Positions 53,824 to 63,832 of a DNA stretch of 64,000 nucleotides are shown piece by piece. How positions within the stretch are numbered: position 1 is the first letter of the stretch; each line of letters begins with the position of its first letter. The position numbers and the translations under genes are program-made. The notes below the pieces were generated by a model that worked only from the letters and a program-made list of their open reading frames with translations, was not told the DNA's origin and searched no databases. The DNA comes from Blautia pseudococcoides. GTDB lineage: Bacteria; Bacillota; Clostridia; Lachnospirales; Lachnospiraceae. The stretch is from assembly GCF_001689125.2 (NCBI RefSeq), contig NZ_CP015405.2, positions 339,001 through 403,000 of the forward strand, given 5' to 3'.

Positions 53824-55047
53824 ATGAAACGGTTGTTAGCTTTTAGTGCTTATTATGAACCAGAAGTTGCTGCAAGTTTATATTTATCAACAAATTTATA
53901 TGAAGATTTTGCGAAAGATGGATGGAAAGTTGATCTTTTTGTACCTATGCCAACTAGAGGTGTAGACGATAAAATCAGGAAGATTTATAAGAATCGTAAA
54001 AAAGAAAGTAAAGGAAATTTGTCAATACATAGAATCTCTTTAATAAAGGAAGGGAAAGGAACCCTGGGACGTGCAGTTCGTTATATTTTGATGAATTTAT
54101 TATTTATATGGAAAGGGATCACAACGAAAACAGATGTTATTTTTGTTCAAAGTACACCACCGACTCAAGGTGCAATGGCAGCAATCATTAAAAAAGTTAA
54201 AAAAATACCATTGGTGTACAATCTTCAAGATGTTTTTCCTGATTCAATGGTTGGAATGGGAATGACAAGGGAGGGTTCTATTATCTTCAAAGCAGGACAA
54301 ATAATTGAAAAATTCACATATAAAAATGCTGATAAGATTATTGTGATTTCCAATGATATGAAGAATAACATCATTGAAAAAGGAGTTCCAGTAAATAAAA
54401 TATCTGTTGTATCAAATTGGATAGATACAAAGTCTGTGAAACCTATTGTGAAAGAGAATAATTACTTGTTTGAAAAATATGGTCTGAGCAGGGGGGATTT
54501 TCATGTTGTGTACGCAGGGAACTTAGGATATGCACAGAATATAGAAATTATCATTCAAGCAGCAAAACGATTAGAAAATATAAAAAATATACAATTCGTT
54601 ATTTTTGGTAATGGTGCTCAGGAAGAAGAATATAAAAAAATGGCTGTTGAATTGGGTGTTGTTAATTTAAAGTTTTTTCCAATACAGCCATATTCTGAGG
54701 TCTCATATGTCTATAGTTTGGCAGATGTATCAATAGTATCTTGTAAAAAAGGATTTGGCGGAAGCGCAATGCCGAGTAAGACATGGAGCATAATGGCTGC
54801 AGGAACGCCAGTTCTAGCAAGTTTCGATGCAGGTACGGATATGCAAAAAATCATTTCTTCTGATCATTTAGGATTATTCTCCGATGCGTCTAATATAGAA
54901 GGCTTAGCAGATAATATTAAGTATTTATATTTACATAAAAAGCAGGCAGAGGAAATGGGTGAAAATGCCAGAAGATATGTTGAAGCTAATGCAAGCAGGC
55001 ATTCGTGTACTGCCCGTTATATAGGTATTGTGAATAGTGTCATTTAA
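53824..55047 (+). CDS. glycosyltransferase family 4 (WbuB-like)
   Basis: Retaining GT-B glycosyltransferase of 407 residues. N-terminal acceptor domain FSAYYEPEVAASLYLSTNLY, with QDVFPDS typical of WbuB-like amino-sugar transferases. C-terminal donor domain: VVYAGNLGYAQN, the KKGFGGSAMPSKTW loop and an ASFDAGTDM segment. It would add the second or a later sugar to the lipid-linked unit at the cytoplasmic face. The start ATG is 3 nt after the preceding stop with AAAGG overlapping it. Confidence 0.9.
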   Translation: MKRLLAFSAYYEPEVAASLYLSTNLYEDFAKDGWKVDLFVPMPTRGVDDKIRKIYKNRKKESKGNLSIHRISLIKEGKGTLGRAVRYILMNLLFIWKGITTKTDVIFVQSTPPTQGAMAAIIKKVKKIPLVYNLQDVFPDSMVGMGMTREGSIIFKAGQIIEKFTYKNADKIIVISNDMKNNIIEKGVPVNKISVVSNWIDTKSVKPIVKENNYLFEKYGLSRGDFHVVYAGNLGYAQNIEIIIQAAKRLENIKNIQFVIFGNGAQEEEYKKMAVELGVVNLKFFPIQPYSEVSYVYSLADVSIVSCKKGFGGSAMPSKTWSIMAAGTPVLASFDAGTDMQKIISSDHLGLFSDASNIEGLADNIKYLYLHKKQAEEMGENARRYVEANASRHSCTARYIGIVNSVI

Positions 55048-55091
55048 TTGAAGAAGAAATTAGATACATACATTTAGGAAGGAAAGGAAAA

Positions 55092-55694
55092 ATGTATTAT
55101 ATACCCAAAATACTCAAAAAGATGAGTATGAGCAGCAAAAAAAATTGTGTCCTTGATAAAACTTCTAAAATATGCGGTGGATGTAGCTTGGTAAATACTT
55201 CAATAGGAAAGTATTCATATGTTGGATATGACACAGAAATAGTAAATGTAAATATAGGGAATTATTGTTCTATAGCAGGAAAATGTATGATTGGCGGGGG
55301 CGAACATCCTCTAAATCATGTATCAACTTCCCCAATATTTTATAAGGGCAAAAATATTTTGGGGGTAAATTTTGCAGATGACCATTTTTTACCTTATAAA
55401 AAAACAATAATTGGAAATGATGTTTGGATTGCTCATAATGTAAAGATAAAAGGCGGGGTTACGATCTCTACAGGCGCTGTGATTGGAATGGGAGCTGTTG
55501 TAACACATGATATTGGTCCATATGAAATTTGGGCAGGTAATCCAGCCAGGTTAATAAAAAAAAGGTTTAATGATGATATCATTGAGAAATTATTGATAAG
55601 TAAATGGTGGGATTTCAATTCGGTTGAACTTGAAAAATATGCCAAATGGTTTCATGAACCAGAGTTATTTTTGAAAAATATAAATATTATGTAA
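55092..55694 (+). CDS. CatB/Vat-like O-acetyltransferase (left-handed beta-helix)
   Basis: 200-residue hexapeptide-repeat acyltransferase: NIGNYCSIAGKCMIGGGEHP, with the His used in catalysis, followed by IGNDVWIAHNVKIKGGVTIS, AVIGMGAVVTHDIGPYEIWA and GNPARLIKKRF. This subgroup includes xenobiotic and polysaccharide O-acetyltransferases. Inside a polysaccharide cluster it most likely acetylates the repeat unit. AAGGAAGGAAAGGAAAA lies before the ATG. Confidence 0.88.
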   Translation: MYYIPKILKKMSMSSKKNCVLDKTSKICGGCSLVNTSIGKYSYVGYDTEIVNVNIGNYCSIAGKCMIGGGEHPLNHVSTSPIFYKGKNILGVNFADDHFLPYKKTIIGNDVWIAHNVKIKGGVTISTGAVIGMGAVVTHDIGPYEIWAGNPARLIKKRFNDDIIEKLLISKWWDFNSVELEKYAKWFHEPELFLKNINIM

Positions 55695-55724
55695 TGGAAT
55701 AGAGTGCATATTACATTGAGGTAT

Positions 55725-56945
55725 ATGATGAAGCTATTAATAAAAAATAAAAGATTAAAAGAAGAAATCCCGTATGAGTTGTTCGCTCTATTCATCAATA
55801 CAGTAATGATAATTGATTTATTGAGAATAATTGTTGGAAATGTCAGCGCACTAGAAATTGTTAGAAATGGAATTTATGTTTTTACGGCATTTTATGTTAT
55901 TTATCATGCGATTAGTCACAAACATTTATCTGTTCTTATGGCATCTGGTATGGGATATGCTTTTCTTGCTGCTTTTAGTGTATTACGAAATGATGGAATA
56001 ACCGAAGTGGTTTTATCAGGAAGTATGATTTTTTTAACCCGGTGTTTGGCAGCGTTCTATTTCGCATATTATCTACCAATAAATGAATGTTTTTTTAAAA
56101 AGATGAAAAAGTATTATGTCATATTATTTTTGTATTGTTTCGTATATATCACAACACATACGTCAGGTATATATGCAACGGATGGAAGCTATATGACATT
56201 TTCATACAATATCTTGATTATGACACTAGTCTGCCTTCTAAACTGTGTTGAAAAACCCACGCCGCTGGGGACGCTGGGTGTTGTTGTGTTACTTGGAATA
56301 ATTGTGGCTTATGGTGCCAGAGGTCCGTTGATCTGCATTGCTATTTCATTACTTTTATTTCTTTGGTACAAATTTGCTTCTTTTTCTGTTTGGAAAAAAA
56401 TTATACTATTTTGTTTTTGTATAGGTGGAGGGTCTGGCCTGTTCTTAGTAAGGAATACAATTATTGAGATATTGTTAAAGTTTAATCCATCTTCAAGAAC
56501 ATTATATTTGCTTAAAAACTTTAAATTAGATAATTTAAGTGGAAGAAATACATACTACGATTTACTCAGTGCAGAAATAAATAAAAATTGGTTTTTACCA
56601 CATGGCATTTATTCTGATAGGTTGATCTTGTCGGGCGGAGGTATGAGCTCTAATGTAGATTTATCGCAGTATTATGCGCATAATCTGCCGATTGAAGTGA
56701 TGTATCAGTTTGGAGGATTTATTGGGGTATTAGTACTGATTTTTTTATTAGTTAAAATTATTAAAAGCTACATAATGGTTATTAAACAAAATGATCATAA
56801 GTTGGCTATTGTTTATTGCGCTTTTTTCTCCGGAATTACAACGTTGTTTTTTTCCAGCTCTTATTTGATCAATGAGAGAGCATGGTTAGTGTTTGGAATT
56901 GTGTTTTCTGCAGGCAAAGTTGTTAATCAAAAGAACATTGTTTAG
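55725..56945 (+). CDS. O-antigen-polymerase-like membrane protein (probable Wzy)
   Basis: About 406 residues with roughly ten to twelve membrane helices and a larger loop in the second half (about 275-335, SGRNTYYDLLSAEINKNWFL and PHGIYSDRLI), the usual layout of Wzy polymerases that link lipid-carried repeat units outside the membrane. Sequence conservation in this family is low, so the call rests on topology, the loop and position. Two adjacent ATG codons follow GAGG; I choose the first. An upstream in-frame GTG is less likely. Confidence 0.8.
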   Translation: MMKLLIKNKRLKEEIPYELFALFINTVMIIDLLRIIVGNVSALEIVRNGIYVFTAFYVIYHAISHKHLSVLMASGMGYAFLAAFSVLRNDGITEVVLSGSMIFLTRCLAAFYFAYYLPINECFFKKMKKYYVILFLYCFVYITTHTSGIYATDGSYMTFSYNILIMTLVCLLNCVEKPTPLGTLGVVVLLGIIVAYGARGPLICIAISLLLFLWYKFASFSVWKKIILFCFCIGGGSGLFLVRNTIIEILLKFNPSSRTLYLLKNFKLDNLSGRNTYYDLLSAEINKNWFLPHGIYSDRLILSGGGMSSNVDLSQYYAHNLPIEVMYQFGGFIGVLVLIFLLVKIIKSYIMVIKQNDHKLAIVYCAFFSGITTLFFSSSYLINERAWLVFGIVFSAGKVVNQKNIV

Positions 56946-57109
56946 AAATGTAGCCTTGACAGCAGCAGAATGTTATTTCATATACCTTTACTGATGAGAG
57001 AACTTAAAACTTTTAAAGTTATACTGCGGGACATGAGCAGTTGGTTGCTGCAGATCAGATTAAGAGATAGGAAAAGTGATTGAAACTTATTAAAAAGAAA
57101 TGGAGAACA

Positions 57110-58267
57110 ATGAAAGTGAGAATATTACATTGCTGTATTTCTGCATTTTATATAGACGGATATAATTATCAGGAAAACATTCTTCCCAGACAAAATAAAA
57201 AAGATGGACATGATGTTCAGATTGTGGCCTCAACCTATACATTTAAAGATAATGATAACACGAAAGGGGGTTATGTAAAACCATCTGATTATTTTAATGA
57301 AGATGGGATCTTTGTACAAAGAAGGTCCTATAAAAAAATTGCGACAGGGTTTTTAACAAATAAAATCAGAAAAATGGATGGTTTTTATGAGATGATTGAA
57401 AAATTTTCACCAGATGTAATTCTGTTCCATGGAACATCATCGGTAGAGATTTTGACAGCAGCAAAGTATAAAAAGGATCATGCGAACGTGAAATTATATT
57501 TGGATTCACATGCTGATTTTTATACATCCGGAACTAATTTTATTTCACGTAAAATATTACATGGTATATTTTACAAATATTGTATAAATAAGGCGTTACC
57601 ATATATTGAAAAAATACTATATGTATCAACTGGATGTGGTGATTTTTTAAGAGAAGTGTACCATTTACCCGAACAGAAAATAGAGTTTTATTCACTTGGG
57701 GGTAATATACCATCGCTAACCGATATACAAGATTCAAGAAAAGCAGTGTGTAAAGAGTTAGGGATCAACGAGAATCAAATCATCTTTTTGCAAGCCGGAA
57801 AACTTGATCGTTATAAGAAAGTAAAAGAGATGTTAGAAATTTTTAGTCAAGTACCAGATGATAGATTTGTGTTTCTCTTAATCGGCAGCATTTCATATGA
57901 TATTAAAGAAGAAGTAAATAAGCTTATAGGAAATGACCGGCGAATTAAATATTTGGGTTGGAAAGATGGGAATGAATTAAATGTTTACTTAAATGCTTGT
58001 GACATTTATCTGCAGCCTGGAAAAGTGTCAGCAACAGCACAAAATGCAATTTGTCGTTCCTGTGCAGTGTTGCTGAATAATTTGAAAGAATATCATTTAT
58101 TTGTAAATGGTAATGGCTGGTTAGTTGATGATTTTGATGAAGTAAAAAAAATTCTGTCTGATATATCATTTGGCAGTATAAATGTATCTGAATTAAAATC
58201 AAAATCAAAAATGATAGGACACAAGTATTTTGATTATACAAGGCTTGCTAAACGATTATACAAGTAA
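57110..58267 (+). CDS. glycosyltransferase (GT4-like)
   Basis: 385 residues with a GT-B fold. Donor-domain landmarks are IIFLQAGKLDRYKKVKEMLE, FLLIGSI, IKYLGWKDGNELNVYLNACD and the late CRSCAVLLNN block. It adds a sugar to the growing repeat unit. The start is the ATG after TGGAG; ten in-frame codons upstream lack a site. 164 bp without a gene separate it from the polymerase gene. Confidence 0.85.
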   Translation: MKVRILHCCISAFYIDGYNYQENILPRQNKKDGHDVQIVASTYTFKDNDNTKGGYVKPSDYFNEDGIFVQRRSYKKIATGFLTNKIRKMDGFYEMIEKFSPDVILFHGTSSVEILTAAKYKKDHANVKLYLDSHADFYTSGTNFISRKILHGIFYKYCINKALPYIEKILYVSTGCGDFLREVYHLPEQKIEFYSLGGNIPSLTDIQDSRKAVCKELGINENQIIFLQAGKLDRYKKVKEMLEIFSQVPDDRFVFLLIGSISYDIKEEVNKLIGNDRRIKYLGWKDGNELNVYLNACDIYLQPGKVSATAQNAICRSCAVLLNNLKEYHLFVNGNGWLVDDFDEVKKILSDISFGSINVSELKSKSKMIGHKYFDYTRLAKRLYK

Positions 58268-58326
58268 CTAGTTTGTATAGTTTAAAAGAACTACATTGAA
58301 TATATATATTTTTGGAGGAACGGAAA

Positions 58327-59526
58327 ATGAATATAACGGTTGTAGGGACTGGATATGTGGGGCTATCAAATGCAGTTTTGCTTTCTCAGCTTAATCGTGT
58401 GATCGCGGTAGATATCATTCCGGAAAAAGTGAAAATGATCAATGAGCGGAGATCACCAATTGTTGATAAGGAGATAGAGGATTACTTTAGCTCAAAAAAA
58501 TTAGATTTAACAGCTACAACTAATGCAGACAGTGCATTTACAGATGCAGATTATGTGATTGTCTCTACACCTACGAATTATGATCCGGAGAAGAGGTATT
58601 TTGATACTAGTAGTGTTGAATCAGTTATTGCACAAGTCTCAAGAGTAAATCCGGAGGCTTATATTATTGTAAAATCTACGGTTCCAGTTGGATTTACTAA
58701 AACTGTTAGACATAAGTACCATAATCCCAATATATTGTTTAGTCCGGAATTTTTACGAGAAGGACATGCTCTGTATGATAATCTGCATCCGGGAAGAATT
58801 ATAGTAGGTACAATAAAAACTAATTTGCGGCTTCTTGAAGCGGCGCGGACATTTGCCGGATTATTAATAGAAGGAGCGGTAAAAAAAGATATCCCTGTGC
58901 TGATTACGGAGTTGACTGAAGCAGAAGCTGTAAAACTATTTGCAAATACATATCTTGCCATGCGGGTTAGTTTTTTTAATGAATTGGATACATATGCGGA
59001 GGAGAAAAATCTTGATGCAGCGCAGATGATAGAAGGTATATGTTTGGACGCAAGAATTGGTAAAAATTATAATAATCCATCTTTTGGGTATGGTGGCTAT
59101 TGTTTGCCAAAGGATACCAAACAAATGTTGACGAATTTTGAATCAGTACCAGGCAGCATGGTAAGGGCGATTGTTGAGAGTAATGATATACGGAAAGATT
59201 ATGTTACTTCAAGAATTGAAAAAAAGTTAAAAACAGCAACGAAGAAAGTTGTGGGTGTTTACCGGCTTACCATGAAAGCAAATTCTGATAATTTTCGCGA
59301 GAGCAGTGTTCAGGGAATTATGAAACGGTTGAAGGAAAAAGGGATAGAAATCGTAATTTATGAGCCTACCCTGAAAAATGGCACTGTTTTTGAGGGGTAT
59401 AAGATTTTTAATGACTTTAATGTTTTTACAGGAATGTGCGGGGTCATTATTGCTAATCGCTATAATGAGGAATTAGATGAGATTAGAGACAAAGTTTATA
59501 CAAGGGATATATATCAAGAAAATTGA
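58327..59526 (+). CDS. UDP-glucose 6-dehydrogenase-type nucleotide-sugar dehydrogenase
   Basis: NAD-dependent four-electron oxidation of a UDP-hexose to a UDP-hexuronate. 399 residues, the short Ugd form rather than the ~430-residue WbpA form. Motifs: VVGTGYVGLSNAVLLSQ, STPTNYD, STVPVGFT, SPEFLREGHAL, and the catalytic Cys in GYGGYCLPKDTKQM. The expected product is UDP-glucuronate. UDP-GlcNAc as substrate would suit the next three genes better, so specificity is open. GGAGG is 8 nt before the ATG. Confidence 0.9.
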   Translation: MNITVVGTGYVGLSNAVLLSQLNRVIAVDIIPEKVKMINERRSPIVDKEIEDYFSSKKLDLTATTNADSAFTDADYVIVSTPTNYDPEKRYFDTSSVESVIAQVSRVNPEAYIIVKSTVPVGFTKTVRHKYHNPNILFSPEFLREGHALYDNLHPGRIIVGTIKTNLRLLEAARTFAGLLIEGAVKKDIPVLITELTEAEAVKLFANTYLAMRVSFFNELDTYAEEKNLDAAQMIEGICLDARIGKNYNNPSFGYGGYCLPKDTKQMLTNFESVPGSMVRAIVESNDIRKDYVTSRIEKKLKTATKKVVGVYRLTMKANSDNFRESSVQGIMKRLKEKGIEIVIYEPTLKNGTVFEGYKIFNDFNVFTGMCGVIIANRYNEELDEIRDKVYTRDIYQEN

Positions 59527-59586
59527 ATGAGAGCTGCACAATACTATTATTCTGAAATACGATAAAGAAATTAGGAGGATTAACCA

Positions 59587-60759
59587 ATGATACCCTTGAT
59601 GAATACATCACGTCAGTATGAAAGTATTCAGGAAGAATTAGACGCTAAAGTATTATCAATACTGCATTCCGGACAATACATAATGGGCAAAGAAGTAACT
59701 TCTTTTGAAGCTGAATTTGCGGAATACATTGGAACGAAATATGCCATTGGTGTTGGAAATGGTACAGACGCTTTAGTGATTGCGCTCATGGCTGCGGGGG
59801 TAGGGGAAGGAGATGAAGTGATCACTACGGCTATGAGCTTTTTTTCTACGGCTGAGGCAATAGCCGTTGTAGGTGCAAAACCAGTATTTGCCGATTGTAC
59901 GGCAGATACATATACATTAGATCCGTTAAAGATTGAAGAGAAGGTTACAGTTAGGACAAAGGCCATTATGCCGGTTCATATTTATGGGCAGTGTGTTGAA
60001 ATGGAGGCTGTTAATGTTATTGCAAAAAAGTACGGTCTTGTTGTGATTGAGGACGCAGCCCAAGCAGCCGGTGCTGTATATAAAGGTAAAAAGGCAGGTT
60101 CTTTAGGCGATATAGGATGCGTTTCATTTTTTCCAACTAAAAATCTGGGCTGTGCTGGAGATGGTGGGATCATTGTAACAAATAAAGAGGATTTTTACAA
60201 AAAGTGTGCAGCATATAGAGTGCACGGGAGCGGAGACAATGGCAGATATGCATATTGCAAGTTAAAAGGAATTAGATATGATGATACTGATTTCGACTAT
60301 CAAGGACATTTGCCAAAGTATTTTAATTACGTGATTGGGTTTAATTCAAGATTGGATGCTCTGCAGGCAGGGATCTTGCGTGTTAAGCTGCAATATTTAG
60401 ATAAATGGAATGAAAGAAGAAGGGCTTATGCGGAAGAGTATGACCATAAAATACAGAATCCTTTAGTTATAAAACCTGTATGTTCTTCTGCATGTAAGCA
60501 CATATATTATGTCTATGTTATATGTGTGGAAGAGAGAGAAAGATTTAGAAGACACATGGAGACCAGAGGTATAGCTACAGGTGTTTATTTTCCAATCCCG
60601 TTACATCTTCAGCAGGTATTTGTGAATTTGGGTTATAAAAAGGGAGATATGCCAAACGCGGAGTATTTGGGAGATCATGGCGTTGCACTTCCGATGTTTC
60701 CGGAAATGACGGATTCCGAACGGCAAGTGGTTATAGAGGCCGTTAATCAGTTTGAATAA
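59587..60759 (+). CDS. DegT/DnrJ/EryC1-family aminotransferase (WbpE-like)
   Basis: 390 residues; PLP-dependent sugar aminotransferase with landmarks GVGNGTDALVIALMAAGVGE, PVHIYGQCVEM, IEDAAQAAGA and the PLP Lys in FFPTKNLGCAGDGG. Adjacent to a Gfo/Idh oxidoreductase and a WbpD-like acetyltransferase, it matches WbpE/WlbC, which aminates the C-3 keto group of a UDP-hexuronic acid derivative. TAGGAGG precedes the ATG. Confidence 0.92.
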   Translation: MIPLMNTSRQYESIQEELDAKVLSILHSGQYIMGKEVTSFEAEFAEYIGTKYAIGVGNGTDALVIALMAAGVGEGDEVITTAMSFFSTAEAIAVVGAKPVFADCTADTYTLDPLKIEEKVTVRTKAIMPVHIYGQCVEMEAVNVIAKKYGLVVIEDAAQAAGAVYKGKKAGSLGDIGCVSFFPTKNLGCAGDGGIIVTNKEDFYKKCAAYRVHGSGDNGRYAYCKLKGIRYDDTDFDYQGHLPKYFNYVIGFNSRLDALQAGILRVKLQYLDKWNERRRAYAEEYDHKIQNPLVIKPVCSSACKHIYYVYVICVEERERFRRHMETRGIATGVYFPIPLHLQQVFVNLGYKKGDMPNAEYLGDHGVALPMFPEMTDSERQVVIEAVNQFE

Positions 60760-60836
60760 TTAAGTGATGCTTATGCATTCTGATTATTTTGTTCGAGAAA
60801 ATTGTTTATATATGTCATATGGATAAGGAGATAATT

Positions 60837-61913
60837 ATGAGATATGCATTAATTGGGTGCGGACGGATTGCATCAAACCATATAAAAGCAGCTATTAACA
60901 ACAAATTAGAACTTGCTGCAGTCTGTGATGTGATCCCGGAAAATATGGAGAACTTACTTGAAAAACACGATCTTAATAAGGATACATCAATTGGTAGATA
61001 TACTGATTATAAGCAGATGATCTCGGAAAATGGATTCGATTTAATTGGAATTGCTACGGAAAGTGGTATTCATGCAGAGATTGCTTTATTCTGTATTGAA
61101 AATGGAATAAATGTAATTATAGAAAAACCAATGGCCATGAAAATTGTAGATGCGGAGGAGATAATAAAACAATCTGAAAAGAAAAATGTGGTGGTTTCTG
61201 CCTGTCACCAGAATAGATTCAATGTTGCTATTCAGGAGACAAGAAAGGCTATTGAGTCTGGTCGATTTGGCAAGCTTTCTCATGGCGCTATCAATGTTCG
61301 ATGGAATCGCAATGAAAGTTATTATACACAAGCACCCTGGAGGGGCACTTGGGCGCAAGATGGAGGAGCTCTTATGAACCAGTGTATTCACGGTATTGAT
61401 TTACTTCGTTGGATGATGGGAGATAATGTTGAGGAAGTTTATGGACAGACAAGACAACAATTTCATCATTACTTGGAAGCAGAGGATGTTGGTATGGCCG
61501 TAGTGAAGTTTAAGAATGGTGCCATTGGTACAATTGAGGGAACTACAAATGTTTATCCAAAAAATCTGGAAGAAACGCTTTACATTTTTGGGGAAAATGG
61601 AACTGTCAAGATTGGCGGCGCGTCAACCAATAATATAGATGTCTGGAATTTTTCTGATGAGACGGATGAGGATCAAAAGAACAAGGGATTAGAAGAAGAA
61701 ACAAGCAACGTCTACGGTAATGGTCATACAAGTTTATACGCAGATGTGGTTGATGCTATTAAAAATCATAGGAAGCCATATGTAGATGCAGTTGCGGGAC
61801 GTAATGCACTAGAAATGGTATTAGCAATTTATAAAAGCCAAAAGACAGGTATGCCGGTAAAATTTCCATTAACTGATTTTGCAAGTATTGATATGGCGGG
61901 AGAATTTAAGTAA
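60837..61913 (+). CDS. Gfo/Idh/MocA-family oxidoreductase (WbpB/WlbA-like)
   Basis: 358 residues; NAD-binding Rossmann domain (ALIGCGRIASNHIKA), the EKPMAMK motif, then an alpha/beta substrate domain (WRGTWAQDGGALMNQCIHGI) with a His-containing active site. In the Wbp/Wlb pathway this enzyme oxidises C-3 of UDP-GlcNAcA to the keto form for the aminotransferase. The start is the ATG 6 nt after AAGGAG; sixteen upstream in-frame codons lack a site. Confidence 0.9.
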   Translation: MRYALIGCGRIASNHIKAAINNKLELAAVCDVIPENMENLLEKHDLNKDTSIGRYTDYKQMISENGFDLIGIATESGIHAEIALFCIENGINVIIEKPMAMKIVDAEEIIKQSEKKNVVVSACHQNRFNVAIQETRKAIESGRFGKLSHGAINVRWNRNESYYTQAPWRGTWAQDGGALMNQCIHGIDLLRWMMGDNVEEVYGQTRQQFHHYLEAEDVGMAVVKFKNGAIGTIEGTTNVYPKNLEETLYIFGENGTVKIGGASTNNIDVWNFSDETDEDQKNKGLEEETSNVYGNGHTSLYADVVDAIKNHRKPYVDAVAGRNALEMVLAIYKSQKTGMPVKFPLTDFASIDMAGEFK

Positions 61914-61931
61914 GGATAGGTATATAAATAG

Positions 61932-62501
61932 ATGGATGATACATATAGGGCACATAGAAGTGCCTGCATAGATGAAGGTGCTGAAATTGGAGATGGGACA
62001 AGTATCTGGCATTATACCCATATCAGGGGAACGGCTAAAATCGGACGTAATTGTCACATTGGACAGAACTGTTATGTAGATGTGAACGTAAAGATAGGGG
62101 ATTTTGTTAAATTACAAAATAATGTATCTGTGTATGAGTGTGTAGAATTAGAGGACTATGTATTTTGTGGGCCATCCAGTGTATTTACAAATGATTTGAC
62201 CCCTAGAGCAAAATTCCCAAAGGGATCAGAGGGTTATAAGAAAACATTAGTTAAGGAAGGGGCAACGATTGGAGCCAATGCAACCATTGTATGTGGACAC
62301 ACAATAGGAAGAAATGCACTGATTGCTGCGGGAGCGGTAATTATTGAAGACATTCCGGATTATGCTATGTTCGGCGGTGTTCCAGCTAAACAGATAGGAT
62401 GGGTATGTGAATGCGGTCAGCCACTGGATCATAAGTTCTATTGTTCAAAGTGTGAAACAAAATACTATAAAGTTAAGGCAGGGCTTGAAAAAGAGGAATG
62501 A
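61932..62501 (+). CDS. sugar N-acetyltransferase (WbpD/WlbB-like)
   Basis: 189-residue left-handed beta-helix acyltransferase: GDGTSIWHYTHIRGTAKIGR, NCYVDVNVKIGDFVKLQNNV, VFTNDLTPRAKFP, ALIAAGAVIIEDIPDYAMFG. The C-terminus has a small CECG..CSKC zinc-ribbon-like tail. It acetylates the 3-amino group made by the aminotransferase. It follows the oxidoreductase gene by 18 nt. Confidence 0.9.
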   Translation: MDDTYRAHRSACIDEGAEIGDGTSIWHYTHIRGTAKIGRNCHIGQNCYVDVNVKIGDFVKLQNNVSVYECVELEDYVFCGPSSVFTNDLTPRAKFPKGSEGYKKTLVKEGATIGANATIVCGHTIGRNALIAAGAVIIEDIPDYAMFGGVPAKQIGWVCECGQPLDHKFYCSKCETKYYKVKAGLEKEE

Positions 62502-62525
62502 GGTTCCGAATAGGAGGCAAGATGT

Positions 62526-63734
62526 GTGAATACTAACAAGAAAAAGATAGTTGGTGATTTTTCTTATAATCTGATGTCCTCATTGCTTGCAACAGGAGTA
62601 TTGCAGATTGTTGTGTATCCAGTGTTGGCAAGATTATTTAACGCTTCAGCATATGGTGTTTTGTTGACCGTTATGGGGATTGTGAACACTGTTTCAGTTT
62701 CTATAGGAAACACATTAAATAACACAAGACTTATTCAGAATACAAATTATGAAGAACAGGAGATCAGCGGAGATTTTAATTTGATCTTGTCTTTTTCTGG
62801 CATAATTGGCGCTGTCGCAATATGGATAATAGGACAGCGAATGTTTGGATTATCAATTTTCACCTCTGTTTTAATGGTGATCTTAGTATTGCTGATGTCA
62901 TGGCGTGCTTACTTTATTGTTGCTTTTAGAATAGTTTTGGATTTCAAGAGTAATTTTATCTGCAATATATGCATTGCAACAGGGTATTTTGTTGGTCTTG
63001 GTGTGGTGATGGTTACAAAGCAATGGCCATGTGTGTTTATTTTTGCCGAAGCCGGTGGCTTATTCTGGATATATAAAGAAACAAAGATTTACAGAGAGCA
63101 CTTTGGTATTACAAGATTGTTTAAACCGACAATATCAAAGTTTTTGATGTTACTTATTGTTACGATCTCCACCAATGTTATGCTTTATTTGGATAGAATA
63201 GTGATTTATCCTATACTTGGTTCTGAATCAGTATCAGTATATACGGTTGCTGTTTTTTTTGGGAAAACACTTGGAATCATTATGACACCCATAGCAAATG
63301 TATTATTGGGATACTTTGCACAGAAGGATTATAAAATGAATCTCAAAAATTTCTGGCAGACTAATTTAATTGTGCTTGGAACGGCCTCAGCATTTATGCT
63401 GCTATCGGTCGTGGCAGCTCCAATTGCAACTAAAATATTATATCCGGGATTTTTTGAACAAGCGCAACCCTTTATTTTTTATGCTAATTTAGCAGCGGTT
63501 ATAGGTGTTGTTGCTAGTATGGCACAGCCTGCTATTTTAAAATTTGTACCTACATATTGGCAATTAATTAAAGAAGGGCTGTATGCAGTGGTATATCTTG
63601 GAGCAGGTATTCTTTTATTAAATAAACATGGACTTATGGGATTTTGTATTGCTTCAATTACAGCGAATCTCGTAAAGGTAGTTATCCTTTATGCAATAGG
63701 TACAATATATTTCTCTAAAAATAATGGGAAATGA
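62526..63734 (+). CDS. polysaccharide flippase (Wzx, MOP superfamily)
   Basis: 402 residues, about twelve membrane helices, with the typical start KKIVGDFSYNLMSSLLATGV of PST/Wzx proteins. It moves the lipid-linked repeat unit to the outer face of the membrane, where the Wzy-like protein polymerises it. The start codon is GTG, 8 nt after AGGAGG; an out-of-frame ATG lies between them. Confidence 0.88.
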   Translation: MNTNKKKIVGDFSYNLMSSLLATGVLQIVVYPVLARLFNASAYGVLLTVMGIVNTVSVSIGNTLNNTRLIQNTNYEEQEISGDFNLILSFSGIIGAVAIWIIGQRMFGLSIFTSVLMVILVLLMSWRAYFIVAFRIVLDFKSNFICNICIATGYFVGLGVVMVTKQWPCVFIFAEAGGLFWIYKETKIYREHFGITRLFKPTISKFLMLLIVTISTNVMLYLDRIVIYPILGSESVSVYTVAVFFGKTLGIIMTPIANVLLGYFAQKDYKMNLKNFWQTNLIVLGTASAFMLLSVVAAPIATKILYPGFFEQAQPFIFYANLAAVIGVVASMAQPAILKFVPTYWQLIKEGLYAVVYLGAGILLLNKHGLMGFCIASITANLVKVVILYAIGTIYFSKNNGK

Positions 63735-63832
63735 TTTTTATTTAGTAAACAGAAGATTTTATTTGTTGTTATTTCTAAATAAAATTATGGATATGAATCA
63801 TTGCGGAATTACATAAAGAAGGAGAAAACAGT

